Shown piece after piece: positions 23,901-31,574 of a DNA stretch of 32,424 bases. The position numbers were made by a program, and so were the translations under genes. The notes under the pieces are model-generated. The model saw only the letters and a program-made list of their open reading frames with translations, had not been told where the DNA came from and searched no databases. Source of the DNA: Chloroflexota bacterium (GTDB taxonomy: Bacteria; Chloroflexota; Dehalococcoidia; GIF9; UBA5629); NCBI GenBank assembly GCA_016865855.1, contig VGNX01000018.1, forward strand, positions 1-32,424, in the 5' to 3' direction. Numbering within the stretch: the first letter of the stretch is position 1; each line of letters starts with the position of its first letter.

Positions 23901-24019
23901 GATATACCACATGTACCAAGATGAACCTTAACTTGGATCTTCTTGTCTTGTTTCGACAGTCTCTCACGGATTTTGTCTCTAAGCTTTGTAAGTTCTTCTA
24001 CAGACGCAAGTGGTTTCAT
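20927..24019 (-). CDS. NuoF/HoxF-like subunit fused to GltD/NfnB-like FAD-NAD(P)H oxidoreductase
   Basis: The 1030-residue protein has two enzymes in one chain. Residues 30-110 are a thioredoxin-like [2Fe-2S] domain with three visible cysteines (C37, C69, C73). Residues 120-540 are a NuoF-type module: FMN/NAD(H) site GRGGAGFPT (178-186), NGDEGDPGA (206-214), GAGAFVCGEE, and [4Fe-4S] ligands C468, C471, C474 and C514. Residues 544-630 are a Fer4_20 iron-sulfur domain (C557, C561, C600, C604, C608). From 648 it is a glutamate-synthase-small-subunit-like flavoprotein with FAD motif GAGPAGLS and second nucleotide motif VVGGGNSAIDAA (780-791). The fusion gives the hydrogenase two flavin/nicotinamide sites, as needed for bifurcation or for transhydrogenation between NADH and NADPH; which one is not decidable here. 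The gene follows the NuoE-like gene by nine bases. Confidence 0.92.
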   Translation of the reverse strand: MKPLASVEELTKLRDKIRERLSKQDKKIQVKVHLGTCGISSGANKILEAFQRGVKSRKLSDVTVLKAACIGLCDREPVVTVVHPTNGKTTYYDLTEDKVPKIIEQHLVRNKVVEEWKLDTDAPLLKLQEIRIMHNQDLDPMNIEEYIARDGYQALAKALTRMKPDEVIEEVGRAALRGRGGAGFPTATKWSFVRSAPGDEKYVVCNGDEGDPGAYMNRAVLEGNPHSIIEGMAIGAYAIGNVSQGYAYVRAEYPLAIETLNHAITKAREYGLLGKNILGTGFQFDLDIFPGAGAFVCGEETALLISIEGKRGNPRQRPPFPANKGLFGKPTTLNNVETWSNIPQIIWKGAEWFGSVGTERSKGTKTLCLVGKVNNTGLVEVPLGTSLGKIVFDIGGGIPEGKKFKAVQIGGPSGGVIPVEHINTPVDYEAVTALGAIMGSGGLVVMDEDNCMVDVAKFFLQFTRDESCGKCTPCRAGIPKMLELLTEIAGGKGTMEGLATLEELAEMVGSASICGLGQTAPNPVLTTLRHFRDEYEAHIIDKKCPAVVCQALFRAPCQGTCPVGLDAPGYIALIKENNFEQACRVIMQRLPLPLSVGRVCPHPCESKCRRQQVDEPIAIRHLHRFAADYAFEHGFEYTPQIKERKKDKIAIVGAGPAGLSAAWDLAHEGYQVTIFEALPVAGGMLAVGIPEYRLPKDLLKKEINIIEKLGVDIKLNIRVDDIESLLKDNKYQAVFIATGAHKGDKMKIPGEDLIGVFDAIDFLRETSLGKKIKVGQKVAVVGGGNSAIDAARVALREGAKEVHILYRREKRDMPALAEEIAAAEEEGIHIHCLTAPTKVLGNNDTVTGLECIRMELKEFETSGRKTPYPIKGSEYTMNADTVIEATGQRPDTSFLGGDGIGVAKGGTIVADHRTLATNREGVFAGGDAVTGAATVIQAIAAGQRAASSIKRYLRGEKLSPLVERNGYEPIAIPPVAPTEEELKERPRVAIAEVRSADRKASFKEIVLPYSSKEAKTEGSRCLRCDLEVGE

Positions 24020-24028
24020 CTCACTCTC

Positions 24029-24541
24029 CTATCGATATGAACTCAGGATCTCTCTTAGCTGGCTTGGTTTTACCTTTCTATGAACATTCTCCCTGATTGC
24101 CATCACCGGAGATAGCCCGCAGCAGCCAAGGCATCTTACTGTCTCAAGAGAGAATTTGCCATCCGAAGTGATTCCCCCTGACTCCAGGTTAAAGTCATGC
24201 TTCAATGTTTTGATGAGCCTTTCCGCTCCTTTAACGTAGCAGCTGGTGCCTAAGCAGACCTGAATCACATACTTACCCTTTGGCACCATCGAGAAAAAGG
24301 AGTAGAAGCTCGTTATGCCGTACAGTTCGCTCAGGGGGATTTTCATTTCCCTGGAGATTGTTTTCAAAACTTCTGGAGGCAGGTAGCCGACAAGCCCCTG
24401 CACCTGCTGTAACACACGTATCGGAGCTCCGGCTTGGCCATTCGTAGTTTCGACTATCTTTCTAATTTGCTGGAGGGTTTTGCTACCAATCTCTTTGCCG
24501 GTTTTTGACTTCGTTGACGTAGTTTTCTTTGTCTGCTTCAA
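24029..24541 (-). CDS. hoxE: NuoE/HoxE-like [2Fe-2S] subunit
   Basis: This thioredoxin-fold subunit of about 170 residues binds one [2Fe-2S] cluster through CLGTSC and CLGCC. The helical N-terminal part includes VQGLVGYLPPEVL and ITSFYSFF, diagnostic of NuoE/HydC/HoxE. A lysine/threonine-rich tail of about 20 residues precedes the domain. The start is uncertain: a GTG at 24547 abuts the AGGAGG, whereas the TTG two codons later is correctly spaced from it, so I use the TTG. It is the first gene of the Hox-type operon and divergent from the Mvh-type operon. Confidence 0.92.
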   Translation of the reverse strand: MKQTKKTTSTKSKTGKEIGSKTLQQIRKIVETTNGQAGAPIRVLQQVQGLVGYLPPEVLKTISREMKIPLSELYGITSFYSFFSMVPKGKYVIQVCLGTSCYVKGAERLIKTLKHDFNLESGGITSDGKFSLETVRCLGCCGLSPVMAIRENVHRKVKPSQLREILSSYR

Positions 24542-24874
24542 GGGCACCTCCTAAAATATAAGTAGTTCTAAATACCTAACACGATAGTTTGACAGTGTGC
24601 CAAGGTATGTCGCATCGGACTTCGGCTCTAGTTTCGGGGGGACTTTGGCCCTATTTGGAAATGCTAATCGCTTGATTGGGGAGGATGCAGCATGTGTAGT
24701 CATAGGCAAACCGACGAATTATATCATATAGCAAAATCGACTGCAAAGAGACTGTACTCGTCCAGTACATTGGTGACACACGGCCTCCTTACCGTGTTCT
24801 TGTTTCTGGGTCAACACATAGGCTTTTGGCTTTCTTATGATATACGGCTGCCTGGTTTGAGACTTGCTTCCAAC

Positions 24875-24890
24875 AGCAATCTAGATTGCT
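24875..24890. promoter_or_regulatory. Perfect 16-base palindrome between the hydrogenase operons
   Basis: agcaatct followed directly by agattgct: fully symmetrical with no spacer, as expected for a dimeric regulator binding site rather than an RNA hairpin. It lies three bases before the tandem repeats. Confidence 0.45.
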
Positions 24891-24892
24891 TC

Positions 24893-25020
24893 TTTGAATA
24901 GCAGTAGGTATAATTGCTAATTTTTTCGAATAGCAATAGGCATGATAGCTTGTTTCTTTGAATGATAATAGGTATAATTATTTAGTTTTTTTGAATGGCA
25001 ATGGATATAATTCAGCAACA
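24893..25020. repeat. Four tandem 32-33-base repeats carrying TATAAT
   Basis: Units begin at 24893, 24925, 24957 and 24990, each opening with tttgaat or ttcgaat, followed by agcaatagg-like sequence and then tataatt. TATAAT occurs at 24909, 24973 and 25006; the second unit has catgat at 24941. The spacing of about three helical turns puts every unit on the same face of DNA. This could be an array of regulator sites or of overlapping promoters for the plus-strand operon. Confidence 0.65.
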
Positions 25021-25132
25021 AAGGTGTGATAGCGGCGATTATATGCTTAGAGATTCTCCTGCTATATTGTAATCGATCTATTCGCTGATATTTTACTTTT
25101 GGGGAGCTCAGTCTATAGTAAGGAGGTTTGAA

Positions 25133-26926
25133 ATGTGGAAGACCGAAGCCACCGGGGTCGCACATACGGAGATGGCAGTAAAGCAGTGTCTGCCACCCTG
25201 TCAGATCAAGTGCCCGATAAATGAGGATATCCAGCGGACAAACGTACTTATTTCGCTTCTCCCAGGTGACCCAGATTTGGCGAGAGAAGGCATAATCCAG
25301 ATTGGTGAGTATCTCTACGACAAGAATCCCTTCTTCAACATTTGTGGCTACATATGTGGCATTTGTGAACTGGAGTGTAACTACAGTAAGAAGGGTGGGG
25401 CAATCAAGAGAAGGCTACTCAAAAGATTCTTGTCGGATGTCTATACCGACCGTTTGAAAGAGCGAGAAGAATTAGAGATCCTTAGGGACAAAGAAAACGT
25501 GGCTATTATAGGCGGCGGGCCTGGTGGGCTGATGTGTGCCTATCATCTAAGCAAGAGAGGATACCGAGTAACGATAATCGAAGCCTCTGGCCGGCTTGGT
25601 GGAGCGCTATGGCTGGTGCCAGAATATCGCCTACCCAAGGAGGTTCTACAGACCACAGTTGAGAACCTTGTAAGGATTGCTGGCATAGATGTCAGGTACA
25701 ACAGCAGGCTTGGGTCAGGGAAGCTGACACTGGAGAAATTGAAGAATGAGGGCTATAAGGCAGTGTTCCTGGCAACAGGGTTGCCATATCCCAGAGTCCT
25801 GACCTTTGAGGGGCAGTCTTTGGAGGGGCAGGATCTTTCAGGTGTGATGTATGGACACACCTATCTGTACGAAGTCAGCCACAACAATATCGCACCAGAT
25901 TATTTCAAGGGCAAAAGTGTCATAGTCACAGGTGGCGGAAATGTAGCCTTTGATGTAGCCAGGTCAGCTAGGAGGCAAGGTGCAGAGGTAACCGTCGTCG
26001 CTCTTGAACGCGAGGATAAGGACTATAGAGATGGCATACCAGCTGACGAGGAGGAAATCCGTGGGGCTTGGGAGGAGGGTATAAGGATAATTTATAGCCG
26101 CGGTGTGAGAAAGATTGTTGGACAAAATGGCAAATTCAAGGGAATTAACTGTCCAACGTGTGTTAGTGTATTTGATGAAGAAGGGTTCAATCCCAAGTTT
26201 GATTGTACAGACTGTATAGATTTAGCAGGGGATGTACTCATAATCACAGTGGGGCAGGCCCCTGATAGGCCTCTGCTCCAGAAAGAAGGCCTGCTGGATG
26301 AACGGGGTAGATTTGATATTGACCACTTAACGCTGCAAAGTCTAAGTAAGCCCTGGCTGTTTATAGGTGGTGATGTGAGAAGGGTCGGCTTCATGATAGA
26401 AGCTATGGGGGAAGGGCTTGTGGCTGCGGAGTCTGTTGACAGGTATTTGAGGGGTGTGAATATGAAGGAGGGTCGGAGAAGAGATTATGAGGGATATGAG
26501 ATACCGGTTAGGAGAGACTACAAGCGTGAACCTGCGGTGCTCTGGATACCGCCTGAAAATAGAATGCATTTCCAGCCTTTTGAGAAGGGCTTTACATTAA
26601 AAGAGGCGATAGAGGAGGCGAAGAGGTGTGTCACCTGCGGTCCCTGCCTATCTTGCAAGGCCTGCATATCCATCGGTTTTCAAAAGTCTTTGAGTCCAGT
26701 GGAGGTGGATGCGGGAAAGTGTAGCGGCTGTGGCATGTGTGTCTATGCCTGCAACTATTATGCCGCACGGTTGGTTAACATTGGCGGCAAAATCACATCT
26801 GAAACGGATATGTTCAAGTGTAAGTCCTGTGGCATGTGCGTTGTAGCTTGTCCGTCTCAGGCAAGAAGAATGGTTGATGACGATACGGCAGAGAGGATAG
26901 CAGGGGTATATGCATCTTTGTCATAG
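25133..26926 (+). CDS. GltD/NfnB-like FAD oxidoreductase with multiple iron-sulfur sites
   Basis: This 597-residue flavoprotein heads the Mvh-type operon. An N-terminal Fer4_20-like domain contains CLPPCQIKC (19-27) and CGYICGICELEC (71-82). Then comes a GltD-like oxidoreductase with FAD motif GGGPGG (127-132) and an NAD(P) motif TGGGNVAFDVA starting near 266. The C-terminus holds C499/502/505/508/511 and two standard ferredoxin sites (C530/533/536/540 and C563/566/569/573). It is similar in plan to NfnB and to the last third of the NuoF-GltD fusion, but with extra clusters. In methanogens and many bacteria MvhD docks onto HdrA; here this protein takes that place in gene order. An electron-bifurcating role is inference. 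AGGAGG precedes the ATG by six bases. Confidence 0.9.
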   Translation: MWKTEATGVAHTEMAVKQCLPPCQIKCPINEDIQRTNVLISLLPGDPDLAREGIIQIGEYLYDKNPFFNICGYICGICELECNYSKKGGAIKRRLLKRFLSDVYTDRLKEREELEILRDKENVAIIGGGPGGLMCAYHLSKRGYRVTIIEASGRLGGALWLVPEYRLPKEVLQTTVENLVRIAGIDVRYNSRLGSGKLTLEKLKNEGYKAVFLATGLPYPRVLTFEGQSLEGQDLSGVMYGHTYLYEVSHNNIAPDYFKGKSVIVTGGGNVAFDVARSARRQGAEVTVVALEREDKDYRDGIPADEEEIRGAWEEGIRIIYSRGVRKIVGQNGKFKGINCPTCVSVFDEEGFNPKFDCTDCIDLAGDVLIITVGQAPDRPLLQKEGLLDERGRFDIDHLTLQSLSKPWLFIGGDVRRVGFMIEAMGEGLVAAESVDRYLRGVNMKEGRRRDYEGYEIPVRRDYKREPAVLWIPPENRMHFQPFEKGFTLKEAIEEAKRCVTCGPCLSCKACISIGFQKSLSPVEVDAGKCSGCGMCVYACNYYAARLVNIGGKITSETDMFKCKSCGMCVVACPSQARRMVDDDTAERIAGVYASLS

Positions 26927-26961
26927 ATGCGCAAAGTAAAGTATGGTTAAGGAGGATAACA

Positions 26962-27408
26962 TTGAGCCAATACAAGCCTAAAGTAGTGTGTTTTTCCTGC
27001 AAGTTTGGCTGGGGTTATCTGACAGATGAAGATACCCTTTCCAGTAAAATAGAGAACTGGATACCCATTATTTGCACAGGGAAAATCGATGCCACGCACA
27101 TGATTGATGCGTTCGACGAAGGGGCCGATGGAATCTTGATACTCGGCTGTCCGGAAGGGGACTGTCATTATCAAGATGGCAACTACGAGGCAAAGAAGAG
27201 AGTGTACCTCCTCCGCAGGCTACTGGAGTCTATTGGTATAGAGAAGGAAAGGATTAGGATAGAGCTATCCATTGACCCTGAAGGCAGGAGAATCCCGCAG
27301 TTAGTGAAAGAGATGAGCAAGGAACTCGCAAAACTAGGTCCGTTGAAGAGGGGTGCAGCGGCAGAGGAGATGCCAAAAGAGGCAATTAAAGCTAGAGGGG
27401 GAAAATAG
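26962..27408 (+). CDS. mvhD: MvhD/FlpD-type hydrogenase iron-sulfur subunit
   Basis: MvhD carries a [2Fe-2S] cluster that passes electrons from the Mvh hydrogenase to its flavoprotein partner. The 148-residue protein has the family cysteines C10 and C13 (VVCFSCKF), C38 (IICTGKID), C62 and C67 (LGCPEGDCHYQDGN). The C-terminal 25 residues are a charged extension. Compared with classical MvhD, the first motif lacks the usual double cysteine. The start is TTG with AAGGAGG at good distance. Its stop TAG is one base before the start of the small-subunit gene, so the two are coupled. Confidence 0.9.
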   Translation: MSQYKPKVVCFSCKFGWGYLTDEDTLSSKIENWIPIICTGKIDATHMIDAFDEGADGILILGCPEGDCHYQDGNYEAKKRVYLLRRLLESIGIEKERIRIELSIDPEGRRIPQLVKEMSKELAKLGPLKRGAAAEEMPKEAIKARGGK

Positions 27409-27409
27409 G

Positions 27410-28372
27410 ATGGCGAAACCAAAGGTTGCAATTTGCTGGTTGGGAGCCTGCGGTGGCTGCGACGAGGCTGTTGTCGACATAAATGAAGTGCTCCTTCGTG
27501 TGGCGGACGCGGTTGATTTGATTCTGTGGCCAGTGGCGCTGGACTTTAAGTACGACAGTGTCAAAGATATGAAGGATGGTGAAATCGTATTGAGTGTGGT
27601 CAATGGAAATGTCAGAAACTCCGAGCAGGAAGAGATAGCAAAGCTATTGAGGGAAAAATCTCAACTAGTTCTCGGCTTTGGTGCCTGTGCCTGCCTTGGT
27701 GGAACGCCCGGATTAGCCAACCTCACCACAAAAGAGGACATCTTCAATTGGGTCTATCGTGATGCCCCAACTGTAGTCAATCCCAAAGGGAACTATCCTC
27801 AAACAAGCTCTCGTGTCAATGGGAAAGAGCTCACTCTCCCCGAGTTCTATGACCATGTCTATGCATTGAATGACATAATCGATGTCGATTATTACTTACC
27901 TGGATGTCCTCCTCCTCCCTATTCGGTGATGTACGCCGTGAGCGCGGTCCTCGAGAATAAGCTTCCACCCAAAGGCTCAACCCTGGCACCTCACAGGGCC
28001 TTGTGCGATACCTGCAAGCGCAACAAATCAAAGCCAGACAGGCTAGCAATAAAGGAAATTAAGAGGATTCACGAGGTGGAGGCAGCCCCTGATACTTGTT
28101 TTCTGGCTCAAGGGATAATTTGTCTGGGCCCTGCCACCCGTGATGGCTGTGGAGAATCCTGCATAGATATCAATATCCCGTGCCGGGGATGCTTTGGTCC
28201 TGTGGAAGGAGTTGCAGATTCCGGAGCTAAGTTTGTCTCCGCCTTGGCATCAATTCTAGACGCACAGAGCGAAGAAGATATAGCGAGGATTGTAGACCAG
28301 ATTATTGACCCTGTAGGATACCTGTACCGATTCTCACTCCCTGTTTCGATATTGAGGAAAAGAAGGGGCTAA
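27410..28372 (+). CDS. mvhG: [NiFe]-hydrogenase small subunit, MvhG-like (group 3)
   Basis: The 320-residue protein binds three clusters. Proximal [4Fe-4S] ligands are C14 and C17 (LGACGGCDEA), C93 or C95 and C166 (PGCPPPPY). The C-terminal part has eight further cysteines (C199, C202, C230, C238, C247, C251, C258, C261), enough for medial and distal [4Fe-4S] clusters. There is no Tat signal, so the enzyme is cytoplasmic. The start ATG is preceded by AGAGGGGG; a longer frame from 27353 would overlap mvhD and has no ribosome binding site. It is much longer than the HoxY-like subunit of the other hydrogenase, so the two enzymes are wired differently. Confidence 0.92.
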   Translation: MAKPKVAICWLGACGGCDEAVVDINEVLLRVADAVDLILWPVALDFKYDSVKDMKDGEIVLSVVNGNVRNSEQEEIAKLLREKSQLVLGFGACACLGGTPGLANLTTKEDIFNWVYRDAPTVVNPKGNYPQTSSRVNGKELTLPEFYDHVYALNDIIDVDYYLPGCPPPPYSVMYAVSAVLENKLPPKGSTLAPHRALCDTCKRNKSKPDRLAIKEIKRIHEVEAAPDTCFLAQGIICLGPATRDGCGESCIDINIPCRGCFGPVEGVADSGAKFVSALASILDAQSEEDIARIVDQIIDPVGYLYRFSLPVSILRKRRG

Positions 28373-28398
28373 GGAATTAGATAGGAAAGAGGTGCAAT

Positions 28399-29862
28399 GT
28401 GACCGAAAAGATAACTATAAATCCAATAACCAGGCTTGAGGGGCACGGGAAAATTGAGATTTTTCTAGATGATAAGGGCAATGTAGATGATGCCTACTGG
28501 CAAGTAGTGGAACTCAGGGGTTTTGAAAGGTTCTGCCTAGGTAGGCCCGTGGAGGAGTTGCCACGGATTATGCCGAATATCTGTGGCGTTTGTCCAACCC
28601 CCCATAATATGGCATCAGTGAAAGCCCTAGACGACCTATATGGGGTAGAGCCAACACCTACCGCCAAGCTAGTAAGACAGCTCCATTATAACGCATTTAT
28701 GGTGGAAGACCATTTGCTGCACTTCTTTATCCTTTCCGCTCCTGACTTTGTGCTCGGGCCAAGTGCTGACCCAGCGGAACGTAATATTCTCGGTGTAGTC
28801 GCAAAGGTTGGATTGGAAATCGGCGGCAAGGTCATTGAGGTAAGAAAAAGATGCCGTGAGATAATCAGGCACATCGCTAGCAAGCCCCCCCATCCCGAAG
28901 GTGGCTTACCCGGAGGAGTCTCGAGGGGAATCACTGAGGAGGACAGGAAATGGATAAAGGAGACTGCTGACTTTTGTGTTGAATTTTGCCAGTTTTCTTT
29001 GGAATTGTTCAAGCAGATTGTCCTGGACAATAAGGAATACCTGAACCTTGTCCTGAATGACGCTTACAAGCTGAACACCTATTATATGGGTCTAGTCGAT
29101 GAGAATAACCGAGTAAATTTTTATGAAGGTAAGTGTAGGGTGGTCAATCCCAAGGGTGAGGAGTATGCCTTGTTTGATTATCATGATTATGTTGACCACA
29201 TAGGGGAGTGGGTCGAACCGTGGACATATATAAGGCTAACCCACCTGAAGAAGATAGGATGGAATGGTCTGAACGATGGTGAGGCGACCTCATTGTACCG
29301 TGTAGGGCCGCTTGCAAGATTAAATGCAGCTGACAGTATGTTAACACCCCTCGCCCAGAAGGAATATGAGACAATGTTTGAGACGCTAGGTGGCAGGCCG
29401 AGTCACCATACTCTGGCTTACCATTGGGCGAGATTAATTGAAGCCTTCCAGGCTGCAGAGCATATGCAGAGGATTGCCAATGATCCCCTGCTGACCAGCA
29501 AAGATATACGCAATATGGATCTCAGATTGAACAAGGTTGGCATCGGTTGTGTCGAGGCAGCGCGTGGAACGTTAATCCATCATTATGAGGCTGATAGTGA
29601 CGGAAAAACTACAAAAGTGAATCTTATTGTAGCGACCCAGCACAATGCAGCCCCCATATGCCTATCTGTTAAGAAGGCAGCCGCGGGATTTATCAAGGGG
29701 CCAGAGGTGAAGGAAGGTTTGCTTAATATGGTAGAGATGGCTTTTAGAGCCTATGACCCATGTCTGGGCTGCGCTACCCATACCTTGCCGGGGCAAATGC
29801 CCTTGATGGTGAACATAAGAGATAGAAACGGCAGCCTGATACGAACTGTGCAGAGACCGTAA
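28399..29862 (+). CDS. mvhA: [NiFe]-hydrogenase large subunit, MvhA-like (group 3)
   Basis: The 487-residue catalytic subunit has all four nickel-binding cysteines: C62 and C65 in L1 (NICGVCPTPH) and C455 and C458 in L2 (DPCLGCATH). The residue two before the first cysteine, arginine in nearly all hydrogenases, is asparagine (N60). The INPITRLEGHG start is typical. Twenty-six residues follow the L2 histidine and would need proteolytic removal. The start is GTG with AAGAGGTG upstream. With MvhD and MvhG it forms a group 3c-like module, divergent from the Hox-type one. Its homology to the HoxH-like subunit is clear throughout, but they are not recent duplicates. Confidence 0.92.
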   Translation: MTEKITINPITRLEGHGKIEIFLDDKGNVDDAYWQVVELRGFERFCLGRPVEELPRIMPNICGVCPTPHNMASVKALDDLYGVEPTPTAKLVRQLHYNAFMVEDHLLHFFILSAPDFVLGPSADPAERNILGVVAKVGLEIGGKVIEVRKRCREIIRHIASKPPHPEGGLPGGVSRGITEEDRKWIKETADFCVEFCQFSLELFKQIVLDNKEYLNLVLNDAYKLNTYYMGLVDENNRVNFYEGKCRVVNPKGEEYALFDYHDYVDHIGEWVEPWTYIRLTHLKKIGWNGLNDGEATSLYRVGPLARLNAADSMLTPLAQKEYETMFETLGGRPSHHTLAYHWARLIEAFQAAEHMQRIANDPLLTSKDIRNMDLRLNKVGIGCVEAARGTLIHHYEADSDGKTTKVNLIVATQHNAAPICLSVKKAAAGFIKGPEVKEGLLNMVEMAFRAYDPCLGCATHTLPGQMPLMVNIRDRNGSLIRTVQRP

Positions 29863-30081
29863 CCCCGGGTGAAGGAGTTGCACTAGACCTGGTTCAGAGT
29901 TATCATCTGGCCTGGGTGAGCGTATAGATTACAGTAGGGCATGTTTCAGCACGGAGTTTTGGGCACTCCTTGGAATGCAATTTGGACAGAGAGATGTTGC
30001 TTAGGTTTTGTATTTTCATACGTGGTCACACCAGGCAAACTTAGGTCATCAAACACTATGTAGCCCTGAGCAGTCCTGAAG

Positions 30082-31518
30082 ATGAATAATACGTTCTCTG
30101 AACAAGAAAAAACGACGGACTACTCCCCTGAAGAAAGAGCACTGATTTTACGGCTCGGGGTGTATGTCAATATGAGGTGGCTTGCCATTCTAGCGATCAT
30201 TATTGCCACCCTCGTAGCCTCAATGGTATTTCATGTTGGCTTTCCCACTCTCCCGGTCTATGTAATTTGCGTCATTATCGCTTCGTATAATCTGTTGCTG
30301 TTTCGTTGGACACGAGGTCTGCCGGCACAAAAACCTGAGTTGGTAATCAGGCAAGCTGAGGCCTACGGCAACATCCAGGTCTTTCTTGACTTGGTAATGC
30401 TCACTGCGATTCTGCACTTTACCGGGGGAATAGAAAACCCGTTTATATTTCTGTACATAATCCACACCAATGCAGCCGCTATATTTCTCTCCAAAAGGAG
30501 GGTATATGAACTAACCACTTTAGCCATGGTGATGGTTGCGCTTCTGGTTTTTTTGGAATATGCTGGGATAATACCCCATGTAAATCTCGAGGGATTTGTA
30601 CCTCCAAATCGATACAGGGAATTAGGCCTTGTCGCCTCTGTTCTGGTTGCCTTGGTAACTTTGGCTTATGCCTCCGTCTATGTGGCCACTGCTATTGTGG
30701 GTGAGCTAAGGAGGCGACAACGGGAAGTGGTGAAATTGAAAGATCAGCTTCTTGAGCAAAGAACGATGGAGTTGGAGCAGTGTTCTACTGAAGTAGTCAA
30801 ACTAGAAGAGGAAAGGCGTCACTTTGTCCGGTTTCTCAGCGTTGTCGCTCATGACCTCCAGTCTCCTCTTGTCGCTACCCAGAGTTTGCTATCCTATATA
30901 GTAGATGGATATACCGGCGAGATCACTGACGGACAGAGAGATCTGATGCAAAGGGGTATCAGGAGAATCGATGGGCTTCTGACGCTGATTACCGACCTAT
31001 TGGATATACCTCGTATCGAAGCCGGTCAGCTTAGGCGCGAGATGAGGGAAATCTCCGTGAATGAGGTGGTCAAACAGGCGATGGAGGGCCTCGATAATTT
31101 GGCAAGGCAGAAGGGGATAGCACTAGAAGTTGAATTACCTCAAAGTTCGCCTAAGGTCTACGCGTCAAACCGCAGGCTGCAGCAGGTGGTAACCAATCTA
31201 GCAGGTAATGCCATCAATTACACGCGCGAGGGCACAGTGCTCATCAGGGTGACAGACGGCGACGACGACGTACGAGTTGAAGTAATAGACACCGGAATTG
31301 GCATACCACCCGATGACCTACCTCGACTCTTTGAGGACTTCTTCCGAGGGAGTAACGTGGGAATGAAGGGAACCGGATTGGGGCTATCCATATCCAAGAG
31401 AATAGTCGAAGCTCACGGCGGCAAGATTTGGGCTGAAAGTCCCTGCCCTGAAACTGGCAAGGGGAGCAGATTTACCTTTACCCTGCCGAAAGGACGAATG
31501 GTTGTGCAGGAAGGCTAG
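30082..31518 (+). CDS. Membrane histidine kinase with RegB-like GGxxNPF motif
   Basis: This 478-residue sensor kinase has about six N-terminal membrane helices (residues 30-205), a short coiled coil (about 208-245), a HisKA domain with H257 ([10 protein letters not shown]), and an HATPase domain with N376, G1 DTGIGIPP (403-410) and G2 GTGLGLS (430-436). Between the third and fourth helices lies TGGIENPF (114-121), matching the GGxxNPF motif that forms the quinone-sensing site of RegB/PrrB. RegB-type kinases respond to membrane redox state and in purple bacteria control hydrogenase genes. The position downstream of two hydrogenase operons fits such a role, but this is inference. The RegB redox cysteine near the histidine is not evident. 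The next gene is a receiver protein 56 bases on. Confidence 0.9.
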   Translation: MNNTFSEQEKTTDYSPEERALILRLGVYVNMRWLAILAIIIATLVASMVFHVGFPTLPVYVICVIIASYNLLLFRWTRGLPAQKPELVIRQAEAYGNIQVFLDLVMLTAILHFTGGIENPFIFLYIIHTNAAAIFLSKRRVYELTTLAMVMVALLVFLEYAGIIPHVNLEGFVPPNRYRELGLVASVLVALVTLAYASVYVATAIVGELRRRQREVVKLKDQLLEQRTMELEQCSTEVVKLEEERRHFVRFLSVVAHDLQSPLVATQSLLSYIVDGYTGEITDGQRDLMQRGIRRIDGLLTLITDLLDIPRIEAGQLRREMREISVNEVVKQAMEGLDNLARQKGIALEVELPQSSPKVYASNRRLQQVVTNLAGNAINYTREGTVLIRVTDGDDDVRVEVIDTGIGIPPDDLPRLFEDFFRGSNVGMKGTGLGLSISKRIVEAHGGKIWAESPCPETGKGSRFTFTLPKGRMVVQEG

Positions 31519-31574
31519 CTAAAACAACCGTACGAAAGGTTACAGAAAGCAAATAAATAAGGAGGTGATTGGAT

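Larger units (their letters stand above)
24542..25132. other. Divergent promoter region between the two hydrogenase operons
   Basis: These 591 bases separate the first genes of the minus- and plus-strand hydrogenase operons. The right half has a perfect palindrome (24875-24890) and four tandem 32-base units (24893-25020). A 69-codon frame at 24692-24901 has a GGGGAGG in front of its ATG but no recognisable family, and it runs into the palindrome and repeats; I regard it as doubtful. AGGAGG at 25121-25126 serves the plus-strand operon. Confidence 0.6.

Noticed and set aside
24692-24901. 69-codon frame with GGGGAGG before its ATG in the inter-operon gap
   Set aside because: It has no recognisable family or coherent domain, and its end is formed by the palindrome and the first tandem repeat. 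It is kept only as a remark in the intergenic entry.
24893-25020. Possible CRISPR array
   Set aside because: The units are contiguous tandem repeats of 32-33 bases without unique spacers, diverge from each other, and no cas gene is nearby.
29863-30081. Terminator after the MvhA-like gene
   Set aside because: Only a 5-base stem (ggagt/actcc) with no T-run could be found; too weak to annotate.
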